DNA from: JBKECO01 sp047974745
GTDB taxonomy: Bacteria; Bacillota; Clostridia; Lachnospirales; Lachnospiraceae
NCBI GenBank assembly: GCA_047974745.1
Contig: JBKECO010000011.1
Location: 124,001 to 188,000 of the forward strand
Reading direction: 5' to 3'
Length of the DNA: 64,000 bases
Below are positions 8,805 through 18,439 of this stretch, piece by piece. Below the pieces are notes generated by a model, which worked only from the letters and a program-made list of their open reading frames with translations, did no database searches and was not told the origin of the DNA. Position 1 is the stretch's first letter; each line of letters starts with the position of its first letter. The translations under genes were made by a program, and so were the position numbers.

Positions 8805-11357
8805 CTATTTGCGATAGGGTGTATGCTCCAATGGCAGTTTTGTCCGAAAGATTCCATCCCTCTTATAATATGCACATGCAAGAGCGGGAGCTGTGGGAAT
8901 TAAGGTGATCTCTCCGACCCCTTTTGCTCCATATGCGATTTCTGAATCATTTTTCTCAATAATGATCGTCTCTATTCTGGGGACATCCGTCGCACGCAGA
9001 AGTCCAAGTGTACCATATGTCGCTGTTACCTTCCCACCTTGTATCTTCATATCTTCTGTCAGACCAAATCCCAGTCCCATGACAACTCCGCCTTCAATTT
9101 GCCCCTCCACATTGATGGAATTAATAGCTCGTCCCACGTCATGTGCAGCGATGATCCTATCCACCTTGCCTTGTTCATCCAGAATTGCGACCTGTGTTGC
9201 ATATCCATATGCCAGATGACTGACCGGGTTTGATTTTTCGGATCCCATAGAATCTGTAACTGCCAGAAACTCTTCGAAATATTCTTTCCCCTCCAGATCC
9301 CGAAGAATATTATATTTTAGATCCTCAGAAAGCAAATGTGCGGCTTTTCTTGTCGCCTCTCCGGTGATCAATGTCTGCCTTGAGGCAGTGCTTGTTCCTG
9401 AATTCGGCGTAATTGCTGTATCAGGCTTTTCAACGATGACTTGATCTGCAGGGAGTTTAGTTGTCTCACAGCAGATAGCCCGTAGCGTTGATGCAATTCC
9501 CTGCCCCATGCAAGATGCACTGGTCAGAAGATGCACCTTCTCATCTTTCACCACCAGCTTTACTCTGCCGATATCCGGAACGCCGACTCCGAGACCGGCA
9601 TTTTTTAGCGCACAGGCTATACCTGCCTTATCTGCATTTTGATAATAGATCTCTCTGACTGCATCTAATGTCTCTGCGATTGCTGTACTCTCATCTGCGA
9701 TCTGCCCATTTGGCATGATCTGACCAGGGCGCAGAGCATTCAGATAACGAATCTCAAAGGGGTCGATTCCAACTTTTTCAGCGAGAGCATTCAGATTACA
9801 TTCTATCGCAAATATGGTCTGTGTTACACCAAAACCACGAAAGGCACCAGCTGGTACATTATTTGTATACACAGCTGTTCCAATAATATCAATATTTTGA
9901 TAATTATATGGTCCCGCAGCATGGGTGCAGGCTCTTTGCAAGACAGGTCCGCCAAGAGAGGCATACGCCCCGGTGTCGGATAGTAGTCTCAGCCTCATTG
10001 CGGTCAATTTTGCATCCTTGTCACAGCCTGTTGTCATTTCCATTTTCATGGGATGCCGTTTGGGATGAACTGCAAAGCTTTCTGCTCTGCTCAAGGTGAC
10101 CTGGACAGGAGATTTTGTCAGATAGGTCAAAAGTGCAGCATGATGCTGAACACTCATGTCCTCCTTTCCTCCAAATGCTCCGCCTACAAAGGAACTCTTG
10201 ATTCGCAGCTGGTCTGCTGAAAGATGAAGCATTTTGCTGATTTCACGATGTTCATCATACACTGACTGTCCACCTGTATAAACCGTTAGTACTCCGTCCT
10301 CATAAGCTGCAAGTGCGCATTCAGGCTCCAAAAATGCATGCTCCTGAGCTGGTGTTTCATAGATATTCGTAACAATATAGGCTGATTCTGCCAGTGCTTT
10401 TTCCACATCTCCCCTGTAAATCTTCTCTACACGGTATCTGTTTCCTCCCTCATGTATCGGTGCTGCATCTCCTTTTAAAGCATCCTCCATCGAAAGGATC
10501 GGCTCTCTCACCTCATATTCGACCTGGATCAAAGATTTGATTTCCTGCAGCTCCTTATTACTTTTTGCTGCGACAAGTGCCAGGGAATCACCAAGGTATC
10601 TTGTTTCCTCTCCCTCTGCGATCAGAGCCGGCCAGTCCTGGGTGAGATGTCCAAGGAGCCTGTCACCAGGAATATCCGCTGCAAGTGCGATACAGACAGC
10701 TCCTGGATGCTCCAGTGCTTTGGTAATATCGATTTTTTTGACCAGAGCCCTTGGATGGGCTGCCCGCAGGGCACTGCCGTATAACATCCCAGGAATCTTG
10801 ATATCAGCCGTGAATTTACTGGTTCCGAGTATTTTTCCGCCAGCATCCGGTCTTATATTCGATTCACCCACATAGCCCTTTGCTGACACTGGTTCGATCG
10901 GAGTATGACCCAGTAAACAGTCTGCTGCCAGCCGAATTGCTTCTACGATTTTCTGATAGCCCGTACACCGGCAGATATTGCCTTTTATTGCCTGTCTGAT
11001 TTGCTGTTCTGAAGGGTCTGGATTTTGATCCAGAAGTGATTTCGCACTGATTACCATTCCGGGGATGCAGAACCCGCACTGGACAGCACCTGCAGTTGAA
11101 AAAGCAAACTCATATACTAGCTTTTCCTGATCACTCAGGCCTTCTACCGTTATAATGCGGTGTCCATCCACTCTTGCTGTCGTCAGTTTGCAGGAGGTCC
11201 TTTTTTTTCCATCGAACAGAATCGTACACGCCCCGCAGGCTCCCTCACTGCAGCCATTTTTTACAGAAGAAAGCTCCAGATCATCCCGCAAAAATTCAAG
11301 CAATGCCTTTTCCTGATTCGTTTCTATCTCGTTATCATTGACCCAAAAGCGGTACAT
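8805..11357 (-). CDS. xanthine dehydrogenase-type molybdenum hydroxylase, fused FeS and Mo domains
   Basis: 850 residues. Residues 1-150 form two [2Fe-2S] domains: Cys36, 41, 44 and 56, then Cys94, 97, 129 and 131. From ~165 to the end is the molybdopterin domain with VGGAFGGKED, NVPAGAFRGFG and the catalytic glutamate in GAKGVGEITL. There is no FAD domain, so electrons must leave through a partner. Length and domain order match the selenium-dependent xanthine dehydrogenase family, where selenium is a labile Mo ligand rather than selenocysteine; no in-frame TGA is needed. The family hydroxylates purines such as xanthine. AGGAGG precedes the ATG. It follows the amidohydrolase gene by 33 bp and forms part of the purine operon. 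Confidence 0.9.
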   Translation of the reverse strand: MYRFWVNDNEIETNQEKALLEFLRDDLELSSVKNGCSEGACGACTILFDGKKRTSCKLTTARVDGHRIITVEGLSDQEKLVYEFAFSTAGAVQCGFCIPGMVISAKSLLDQNPDPSEQQIRQAIKGNICRCTGYQKIVEAIRLAADCLLGHTPIEPVSAKGYVGESNIRPDAGGKILGTSKFTADIKIPGMLYGSALRAAHPRALVKKIDITKALEHPGAVCIALAADIPGDRLLGHLTQDWPALIAEGEETRYLGDSLALVAAKSNKELQEIKSLIQVEYEVREPILSMEDALKGDAAPIHEGGNRYRVEKIYRGDVEKALAESAYIVTNIYETPAQEHAFLEPECALAAYEDGVLTVYTGGQSVYDEHREISKMLHLSADQLRIKSSFVGGAFGGKEDMSVQHHAALLTYLTKSPVQVTLSRAESFAVHPKRHPMKMEMTTGCDKDAKLTAMRLRLLSDTGAYASLGGPVLQRACTHAAGPYNYQNIDIIGTAVYTNNVPAGAFRGFGVTQTIFAIECNLNALAEKVGIDPFEIRYLNALRPGQIMPNGQIADESTAIAETLDAVREIYYQNADKAGIACALKNAGLGVGVPDIGRVKLVVKDEKVHLLTSASCMGQGIASTLRAICCETTKLPADQVIVEKPDTAITPNSGTSTASRQTLITGEATRKAAHLLSEDLKYNILRDLEGKEYFEEFLAVTDSMGSEKSNPVSHLAYGYATQVAILDEQGKVDRIIAAHDVGRAINSINVEGQIEGGVVMGLGFGLTEDMKIQGGKVTATYGTLGLLRATDVPRIETIIIEKNDSEIAYGAKGVGEITLIPTAPALACAYYKRDGIFRTKLPLEHTPYRK

Positions 11358-11390
11358 ATCCAGTCCTCCTATCTGATTATCATTCCTTCT

Positions 11391-13016
11391 CTATTTGTCT
11401 GCTGTATGCAGGCGAATCACTTTTCCACAACGATGATCTGTAAAGATTCCGTTTTCCACAATCATTTCACCGTTCACAAAGACATGTACGATACCCTCTG
11501 GAAACTGTTCCGGCACTGTAAAATCGCCCATGTCCCTGATCGTCTCGTAGTCAAAAATAGTTAGATCCGCATAATAACCTTCCCGAATCAGTCCTCTCTC
11601 TGAGATCTTCAGGGAATCTGCTGCTCTCTTTGTCATCTTATACACTGCAGTTTCCAGGCTCATGACGTTTTCATCTCTTACATATTTGCCGATCATTCTG
11701 GGAAAAGCACCATAAGCCCGGGGATGCGGTTTCCCGGAAAGAAGTCCATCGGTACACAGATTCATTTCCGGACGTCCCATGATCTCTTTGACGTGATCCT
11801 CGGTTCCATAAAAATCTACCATGCCCACTGCATTTTTTTCTTCCAATAACAGGTCAAAAGCTGCATCCAGCGCAGATCTGTTTCTCATCTGTGCCAGCTC
11901 ATCCAGGCTTTTTCCAATTGCATCACTATTTTTTTCTGAGGTCACACTTGTAATGAATATCCCATCTGTACCTGCAAATTCAATAAAGTTGTCCCAGTCT
12001 TCAATGCCTTCTCGTATATCTTTTTTCATTTTATCCCGTTCATGTTCATTTGCAAGTCGTTCCAGCAGCCTGTCTGTTCCCCCATCATGTGCCCAGGGAG
12101 GGAGGATGACGCCTAGCATCGTACTTCCCGCTACGTACGGATATTGATCCAGTGTCACATGAATACCTGCTTTTTCTGCGATTTCCAGCTTTTTCAGCAT
12201 CGCCGGCAGCTTGTCCCAATTGTTTTTACCGCATACTTTAAAATGAGAGAAATGAACATCTACACCGGATTCCATTCCAATTCGTATGATTTCATCCATG
12301 GATGGCAGTATTGCATCTGCTTCACTTCTTTGATGTACCACGAAGGTACCTCCATACTCTTTGACGACCTTGCACATTTCTATAATTTCTTCAGTATGTG
12401 AATAGGCACATGGCATATAGATCAGTCCTGAAGAAAGGCCCAGGCAGCCTGCTTCCATTTCTCTTCGTGTGATCTCACACATTTTTTGTATTTCTGCAGA
12501 GGTTGCTGCTCTGCCAGCCAGTCCCATGGCCTCCATCCTCACATTACCGTGAGGAAGCAGATAGGCTTCATTCAGAGCAGGTCGAACAGCTTCAATTCTA
12601 GCCAGATAATTCTCTGTGGTCTGATACGTCCAGTCCAAATTCTCATCTTCTCCGTCCAGACCGGCTAAATTTTTTCTCCAGGGCGTGATAAATTCCAATG
12701 GCAGGGGTGCCATGGAAATGCCATCCTGACCCAGAACCTCACTGGTGATTCCCTGAAACACCTTTGGAAAAAGCGTCGGATCAGACAGAACCTTTAAATC
12801 ACTGTGGCTATGGGTATCGATAAAACCCGGTGCACAGATCAGTCCTGCAGCATCTAGGATCCTGTCTGCATCTGTAAGTTCCTCTTCTAACTTCTCGTTA
12901 CTATGCTCATCGGATATGACTCTCACGATCCTATCCTGGTCTAAAAGAAGAGATCCTAGAAATCTGTCTTCTCCGCTCCCATCAACAATTACTGCGTTTT
13001 TGATCCACATTCTCAT
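11391..13016 (-). CDS. D-aminoacylase/dihydropyrimidinase-type amidohydrolase
   Basis: 541 residues of the amidohydrolase superfamily, closest in motifs to N-acyl-D-amino-acid deacylases: APGFIDTHSHSDL gives the HxH metal pair (near residue 70), SSGLIYMPC follows, VHFSHFKVCG supplies a further His, and the C-terminus has ISERGLIREGYYADLTIFD. These enzymes hydrolyse amide or cyclic imide bonds. In this setting, between YgeY and a molybdenum hydroxylase and with no HyuA-type hydantoinase present, it may open a purine-ring breakdown product. That role is inferred. The ATG at 13016 has AGG at suitable spacing; a GTG at 13025 is possible. Confidence 0.82.
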   Translation of the reverse strand: MRMWIKNAVIVDGSGEDRFLGSLLLDQDRIVRVISDEHSNEKLEEELTDADRILDAAGLICAPGFIDTHSHSDLKVLSDPTLFPKVFQGITSEVLGQDGISMAPLPLEFITPWRKNLAGLDGEDENLDWTYQTTENYLARIEAVRPALNEAYLLPHGNVRMEAMGLAGRAATSAEIQKMCEITRREMEAGCLGLSSGLIYMPCAYSHTEEIIEMCKVVKEYGGTFVVHQRSEADAILPSMDEIIRIGMESGVDVHFSHFKVCGKNNWDKLPAMLKKLEIAEKAGIHVTLDQYPYVAGSTMLGVILPPWAHDGGTDRLLERLANEHERDKMKKDIREGIEDWDNFIEFAGTDGIFITSVTSEKNSDAIGKSLDELAQMRNRSALDAAFDLLLEEKNAVGMVDFYGTEDHVKEIMGRPEMNLCTDGLLSGKPHPRAYGAFPRMIGKYVRDENVMSLETAVYKMTKRAADSLKISERGLIREGYYADLTIFDYETIRDMGDFTVPEQFPEGIVHVFVNGEMIVENGIFTDHRCGKVIRLHTADK

Positions 13017-13036
13017 GTCAGACACCTGCCTTTATG

Positions 13037-14221
13037 CTATTTTAACAACGCACTCATGATTGCACCATAACACTCTGTTACGCGAAGGAGCTGATCGATT
13101 TCTATGTATTCATCGATCGTATGTGCCAGACTTTCTGTCGAAGGTCCCATTCCAATGGTCGGGATTCCTGCTTCTCCTGCATAATGACTGCCATTCGTGC
13201 AAAAATTATACTGCGTGATCTCCGGTGTGAACTGTCTGTTCTTTAATTCCGCTAAAACATCCTGAATATAGGTCTCATTCTCATCGAAGAGCCATCCTGG
13301 AAAAAAGCGTTCTCCCGAAATCAGATTGCCGGTGTAGCATTTCTCCTTTCCTGTTGCATAAGATACCTTAACCTTCATAGAAGGATCCTCCTGCATCAGC
13401 TGATCCAGGACCTTTTGAATCGGTTCTAGTACACCTTCCCTTGTCTCTCCGACTAAAAGACGCCGGTCATACGTAGCAACACAGTATTCCGGAACGACGG
13501 ATGCCCCTGGGTAAGGACTTGACTTAATGTCCACAAGTTCTAGGATTCCTTTTCCGAGAATTTCGTGCTCCGGCGGGACAATCGTTCTGATTGCATTGAT
13601 TACTGTGCACATTTGATACACAGCATTGATTCCTTTTTCCGGATTAGCTGAATGAGCAGGTACACCAAAGGTCTCCACTTTGATTTCCGCTCTGCCTCGC
13701 TGGCCGATCTTTAGATTCAGATCCGAAGCCTCACCGATCACTACATAGTCAGGATTCACTTTTTTACTGATGCTTCTTGCCGCAATGCCTTCAAAGCATT
13801 CTTCATGCACAACGCCGGCTACATAGATCTCGCCCGGAAAATCCCGCTTTGTTTCTTCGCCGAATATTGCTGCTGCTGCCGCCATCGCTGACACAGCTCC
13901 CTTCATATCTGTTGTTCCCCGTCCATAGATCCTGCCGTCTGAAATTTCAGCACCAAATGGATCTTTGCTCCATTTTCCTGCTGAAACTACAGGGACTGTA
14001 TCGATATGACCATCAAATAAGATCTTTTTACCAGGCCGATTCCCTTTCAAGACTCCAATGACATTTCCATATTCATCTACGATCGTTTCATCGAACCCGG
14101 AAGCTGTAAAGTATTCTTTTAGTACATTTGCTGCAGCTGCTTCTTCCCCTGAATAGCTTTTTGCTGCGATCATGCTCTGGCAAAGTACAATTACTTCATT
14201 TTTTTGTTTTTCTGTTAGCAT
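13037..14221 (-). CDS. ygeY: YgeY-type M20 family metallohydrolase
   Basis: 394 residues of the M20 peptidase/deacylase fold. Metal ligands appear in order: His of LFDGHIDTV, Asp of GTTDMKG, the HEEC glutamates, Glu of IGEAS, and His of LAHTIDEYI. Length and neighbours (ygeX, ygfK, ssnA) match YgeY of the selenium-associated purine gene set, for which hydrolysis of a ureido-amino acid such as 2,3-diureidopropionate has been proposed. AAAGGAG is placed well before the ATG, and only 9 bp separate it from ygeX. Confidence 0.9.
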   Translation of the reverse strand: MLTEKQKNEVIVLCQSMIAAKSYSGEEAAAANVLKEYFTASGFDETIVDEYGNVIGVLKGNRPGKKILFDGHIDTVPVVSAGKWSKDPFGAEISDGRIYGRGTTDMKGAVSAMAAAAAIFGEETKRDFPGEIYVAGVVHEECFEGIAARSISKKVNPDYVVIGEASDLNLKIGQRGRAEIKVETFGVPAHSANPEKGINAVYQMCTVINAIRTIVPPEHEILGKGILELVDIKSSPYPGASVVPEYCVATYDRRLLVGETREGVLEPIQKVLDQLMQEDPSMKVKVSYATGKEKCYTGNLISGERFFPGWLFDENETYIQDVLAELKNRQFTPEITQYNFCTNGSHYAGEAGIPTIGMGPSTESLAHTIDEYIEIDQLLRVTECYGAIMSALLK

Positions 14222-14230
14222 AAGTCTCCT

Positions 14231-15427
14231 TTATGGTCTCGGATATGCGCCGTCCCATATTATCTTTTCATAATTTTTTTGATCGGTATCCCCTTCAGTA
14301 CTGATACATAAAATAACGGAGTCCTCCGTTAGCTGAAGTGCTTCCTTGATCCAGCCGCAGGACTCATTGGTCATTGCTTCGTAGAACAGTCCGAACCCGG
14401 CTGCTCCACTCTCCCCTGAAATAATTCTCCTATCACCGTTAACAGGTGACGATAACACTCTCATGCCCTCAGCGGCCACATAATCTGGGCAGGAAATGAA
14501 ATGATCACAATAGTGCCTTAAGATCTCAATTCCGACAGTTACCGGTTCACCGCAAGCCAGTCCTGCCATGATCGTTTGCATATCTCCTGTCACGGGATGT
14601 ATCGCTCCGTCTGCTGCCTTCATCGTCTTGTATATGCAGGCAGCTTCATTTGGCTCTACGATGGTTATAATAGGACCATTCTCACCATAGACATCACGAA
14701 AAAATCCTGTCATTGCTGTTGCGAACGCACCAACACCGGCCTGCAAAAAAATATGCGTCGGCTTTATCTCCTGCAGCTGCTCCAGCATTTCGCAGGCCAT
14801 TGTTGTATATCCCTGCATGATAGAGACCGGTATTCTCTCATATCCAGGCCATGACGTGTCCTGAACAAGGATCCATCCATTTTCTTTCGCCTCCTGGTCA
14901 GAAAGACGCACCGCATCATCATAATTCAAATCTGTAATATCAGCTCTTGCACCCTCTGCCCGAATATTGTCAAGCCGCTCTGAGGCACTTCCCTTTGGCA
15001 TATGAATAACACAGTTTTGTCTGAGCTGATTCGCCGTCCATGCAACCCCTCTTCCATGGTTCCCATCTGTTGCAGAGATAAATGTCAGTTCTCCAATTTT
15101 GGATCTAACCTCCTCAGAGATCATTTGCTCATAAGACAACTGATTAATATCAAGCTCTAATTTATCTGCGATATAAGTTCCAATTGCATAGCTTCCGCCT
15201 AAAACTTTAAATGCGTTCAGTCCAAAGCGATAGGACTCGTCCTTTACAAAGACTCCTTTCACGCCCAGATGCTTTGAAAGGGCTGTCAGGTCAACAAGAG
15301 GTGTTTTCTGATACATAGGAAAGCTGGCATGAAATTCTGCTGCTTTTTGTGCGGTCTCCCTTCCAAGGAAGGCTACGGAAGGTTTTTTCCCCTTTGTTCG
15401 TTCGTGACTTACTAATTCAAATCCCAT
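14231..15427 (-). CDS. ygeX: 2,3-diaminopropionate ammonia-lyase
   Basis: 398 residues of fold type II PLP enzymes. The Schiff-base lysine lies in LNAFKVLGG, the phosphate-binding loop region in SATDGNHGRGVAW, and the C-terminal GESGAAGFGL segment is typical. DAPAL converts 2,3-diaminopropionate to pyruvate and two ammonia. In this cluster it would be the last step, yielding carbon and nitrogen from degraded purine. Start at 15427 with AAAGGTG upstream; 27 bp after ygfK. Confidence 0.94.
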   Translation of the reverse strand: MGFELVSHERTKGKKPSVAFLGRETAQKAAEFHASFPMYQKTPLVDLTALSKHLGVKGVFVKDESYRFGLNAFKVLGGSYAIGTYIADKLELDINQLSYEQMISEEVRSKIGELTFISATDGNHGRGVAWTANQLRQNCVIHMPKGSASERLDNIRAEGARADITDLNYDDAVRLSDQEAKENGWILVQDTSWPGYERIPVSIMQGYTTMACEMLEQLQEIKPTHIFLQAGVGAFATAMTGFFRDVYGENGPIITIVEPNEAACIYKTMKAADGAIHPVTGDMQTIMAGLACGEPVTVGIEILRHYCDHFISCPDYVAAEGMRVLSSPVNGDRRIISGESGAAGFGLFYEAMTNESCGWIKEALQLTEDSVILCISTEGDTDQKNYEKIIWDGAYPRP

Positions 15428-15454
15428 TTTTTCACCTTTCTGTCTTTACTGTGA

Positions 15455-17065
15455 TCACAGATATCCACTCTGCCTTAATTCCTCGATAAAACTTTGTGCC
15501 ATTTCTTTGGATATTTCACAGCCTCTGATATCTGCTGCGATTCTTTTATTTTCATAGTCACTCATCACAAGCCCTCCTGGATTCGAGCTAGTATCAAAAT
15601 CTTCCCTGGATTCAAAGATCGTAAATTTTTCTTGATATGGTATGTGTCCCATTACACAGGAATACCTGCAATTACCGCACTCATTACAGAGTCGGTCTTT
15701 GTGCAGGACGTAGGAGATGTTATCAATCGTGATCCTGACATTCGCCCTGTTCGGACATACATCGACGCAACACCTGCATTTGGCACAGGTGGACTGGTAA
15801 TCATCCTTTGGTGCGGTAACAGGCTTTTTCACGACACTTGCCTTTGTCTCTTCAACTGACTCCATAAGTCCTCTGAGCTTATCCTCATCTAAAAACTCAG
15901 GAATACTGACTCCCTCCGCTGCTTTTTTCATCCTGGACAAATGAGAATAGCCTCCGGGTCTTAGTAGAATGGAGGTGACGGAAACAGGAGAGATTCCGGC
16001 ACCAATAAGACCGGCAATATTACGATCATCTGCTCCGCCAGAATAAGAAATCTTTATTTGATTTCCAACTACTTGTTCTAATAGGTAAGCACACGATACG
16101 GCAAGCGTATACAATGCAGGTCCTGACATATACATCGATTCGCCCGCCAGTTCATTTCCACAGATCTTGACCGGAAATGTATTGGTCAGCTTCACACCGA
16201 ATAAAAGTCCCATCTCCCTGGATCTTTGCATGCAGTCCGTAATGATCTTCGCCGCATCTTCTAACTTTAGATCGATCTCGAACTGATCTTCATCGAACAC
16301 GATATCAGCACATCCGTTTTGCGCCAATAACTCCTGAGCTCTAGTCTTCCCGATCAGAGTTGGATTTAGTTTGATATAAGTGTTCAGTCTTTTTTCACAC
16401 AATAGATATTGAGCGATTTCAAAGATTTCTTCCTTTGGGCAGCCATGCATGGTAGAGAGCGTGACTGTATTGCTTATACAGCTGTTTGCCTCTATTTCCT
16501 GAAGATCTGATAGCTTTACCTTCTCAAAGAGCTGCAGATTCCCTTTTAAAAAAGTGAAGTTTTCCTGCCAGACAGCTGTTTGTTCTGCATGCTGCATATG
16601 ATCCAGAAATTGATCGATCTTTTCCGAGCGAATGCCTTTCATATCATAACCAACGCTCATTACAAAAGAGACCGCATGAGCATCCAAAAAAGAAAGTTCT
16701 CTGCTCAGGATCTGAAGGATAAGATACGCATTAATATACTCTGTTTCTGCTTCTTTTACGGTCAGTTCACTGGACCATTCTGTATTATATACCTCCTGGG
16801 ATACATAGATACAGGGTTTTTTGATTCCCAGCTCCTTCCCCTCTAAGATCTGCACGGTCTTTAACTCAAAATATATAGCACCTGCTGCATATGCGGCAAC
16901 AATATTGCCGCAAAGCTGTGTGTGCGGTCCTGCTGCAGGTCCAATTGGAATGCTTGTTCGCTCAGTCTCTGGCCGGATTCCCAGAATCGTGCCCCTGGAT
17001 CTATACTCTGTAAGGATCTGCGAGAGCTGTTCTCCAAAGGGAACCGGTGTCATGTTATCACTCAT
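15455..17065 (-). CDS. ygfK: short YgfK-type oxidoreductase, dihydroorotate dehydrogenase-like domain plus 4Fe-4S tail
   Basis: 536 residues against roughly 1,000 in full-length YgfK. The N-terminal ~390 residues carry the flavin TIM-barrel features of YgfK (SIPIGPAAGPHTQL, STMHGCPKEEI, YIKLNPTLIG, LTNTFPVK, SYSGGADDRNIAGL). Then follows a ferredoxin module with CAKCRCCVDVCPN and CNECGNCRYSCVMGHIPY, enough for two [4Fe-4S] clusters. The central GltD-like FAD/NAD(P)H domain of long YgfK is absent, with no frameshift remnants seen, so this looks like a naturally short form taking electrons from ferredoxin or a partner protein. YgfK homologues are implicated in reduction of the purine ring. It sits 45 bp after ssnA. 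Confidence 0.87.
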   Translation of the reverse strand: MSDNMTPVPFGEQLSQILTEYRSRGTILGIRPETERTSIPIGPAAGPHTQLCGNIVAAYAAGAIYFELKTVQILEGKELGIKKPCIYVSQEVYNTEWSSELTVKEAETEYINAYLILQILSRELSFLDAHAVSFVMSVGYDMKGIRSEKIDQFLDHMQHAEQTAVWQENFTFLKGNLQLFEKVKLSDLQEIEANSCISNTVTLSTMHGCPKEEIFEIAQYLLCEKRLNTYIKLNPTLIGKTRAQELLAQNGCADIVFDEDQFEIDLKLEDAAKIITDCMQRSREMGLLFGVKLTNTFPVKICGNELAGESMYMSGPALYTLAVSCAYLLEQVVGNQIKISYSGGADDRNIAGLIGAGISPVSVTSILLRPGGYSHLSRMKKAAEGVSIPEFLDEDKLRGLMESVEETKASVVKKPVTAPKDDYQSTCAKCRCCVDVCPNRANVRITIDNISYVLHKDRLCNECGNCRYSCVMGHIPYQEKFTIFESREDFDTSSNPGGLVMSDYENKRIAADIRGCEISKEMAQSFIEELRQSGYL

Positions 17066-17110
17066 ATTCCTATCCTATCTTTCATTCAAATGGTATGTAT
17101 TCTGACTCAG

Positions 17111-18439
17111 TCAGTGTAATTGTCTCCACAGATCCTCGGCTGACCTTCTGCACTCAGACAACAGGAGCGTTTCGTCCGCCGTAAGAATCTTTCGATTCTT
17201 CATGACGAAGGTTCCGTTGATCATGGTCGTATCTGTCATGGAGCCCTGTACTCCGAACATGAGATGACCATCCATATTTCCTTCATTTAACGGCGTCGCC
17301 GGAGTATAATCCACAAGGATCAGGTCAGCCAGTGCTCCTTTTTTCAATATACCGATCTTATCCTGTAAAATAGTTCCGGCAATGACTGCATTGTTCAGAA
17401 AAAGCATCCTGCATGCTTCTGTAAATCCGATATCAGATCTATGCTGATCGTGCTTCATCAGAATCTGTGCTACCTTCAGAGATTCCAGCATATCATGGGT
17501 ATAACCGTCTGTTCCAAGTCCTGTTAAAATCCCCTCTTCGAAAAATTTTAAAATATTTGGTGTACCCACTGCATTCCCCATATTCGATTCCGGATTATGT
17601 ACTACCATGACACCGCAGTCTCTCAAAAGCTTTCTGTCTGTTTCACTGATATGGATACAGTGCCCTGCAACACTTTTGCTGTTGAGTATCTCCTCATCCA
17701 CAAGTCTCCTGGTAACAGATTTGTGATATCGCCTCTGGGAATCCATTTCATCCTCAGCCCCTTCTGCCACATGGATATGATATCCCAAATTATGTGTATT
17801 TTCCCGTCTGCAGATGCTTAATGTCTCATCACTGAGTGTGAAGGATGCATGGAGACCAATCATAGAGCTCAGCATATTTGACGGATTTTTACAGGTATAA
17901 TCAGCAAATTCCATAGATTCTGTAATGGCTTCATTTCTCGCTGCTATCCCATTCCTGTCTGAAATCTCGTAAGCGAGACAGGTTCTGATGTTCAGCAGTG
18001 CTGCTGCATCTGCGATTCGAAACAGACTATTGCGTATCTGTCCGTAGCTCGCATGATGATCATTTACAAAGGTCACTCCGTTCCTGATACACTCCAGGTA
18101 GGTCATGACAGCACTGTAATAGGTATGCTCAAGCAGCAGGTGGCTATCGAGCTTCCACCATATTTCATTTAAAATGGCTAAAAATCCATTCGGTGCAACT
18201 GGTGCGATTGCTCCGCCTCGAGCAAATGCACTATAGATATGCTCATGGGTATCCAGATATCCAGGCATAATCAGCTTCCCCGCTGCATCATGAAATTCTG
18301 CTATCGGATAGGTTCGTTTCATTTGCTCCAGGCTGCCAGCATCTAAAATTCTCTCATCTTGTATCACCACAGCTCCGTTCGCATAAAAAGGATGCTCTAT
18401 ATCTCTGGTGATTAACGGTCCATTTCCGATCAAAAGCAT
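17111..18439 (-). CDS. ssnA: SsnA amidohydrolase
   Basis: 442 residues, matching the SsnA length. It is an amidohydrolase of the deaminase branch: MPGYLDTHEHIYSAFARG holds the HxH metal site, HIHVAEG the third His, VAGHCIHISE the fourth, and GLGTDGYTHDM the catalytic Asp. Family members are proposed to hydrolyse a partly reduced purine-ring intermediate in the selenium-associated purine pathway. The start at 18439 overlaps the stop of the FAD subunit gene by 10 bp, with GGAGGAAGC just upstream; an earlier in-frame start at 18478 would lie deep in that gene. Confidence 0.93.
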   Translation of the reverse strand: MLLIGNGPLITRDIEHPFYANGAVVIQDERILDAGSLEQMKRTYPIAEFHDAAGKLIMPGYLDTHEHIYSAFARGGAIAPVAPNGFLAILNEIWWKLDSHLLLEHTYYSAVMTYLECIRNGVTFVNDHHASYGQIRNSLFRIADAAALLNIRTCLAYEISDRNGIAARNEAITESMEFADYTCKNPSNMLSSMIGLHASFTLSDETLSICRRENTHNLGYHIHVAEGAEDEMDSQRRYHKSVTRRLVDEEILNSKSVAGHCIHISETDRKLLRDCGVMVVHNPESNMGNAVGTPNILKFFEEGILTGLGTDGYTHDMLESLKVAQILMKHDQHRSDIGFTEACRMLFLNNAVIAGTILQDKIGILKKGALADLILVDYTPATPLNEGNMDGHLMFGVQGSMTDTTMINGTFVMKNRKILTADETLLLSECRRSAEDLWRQLH

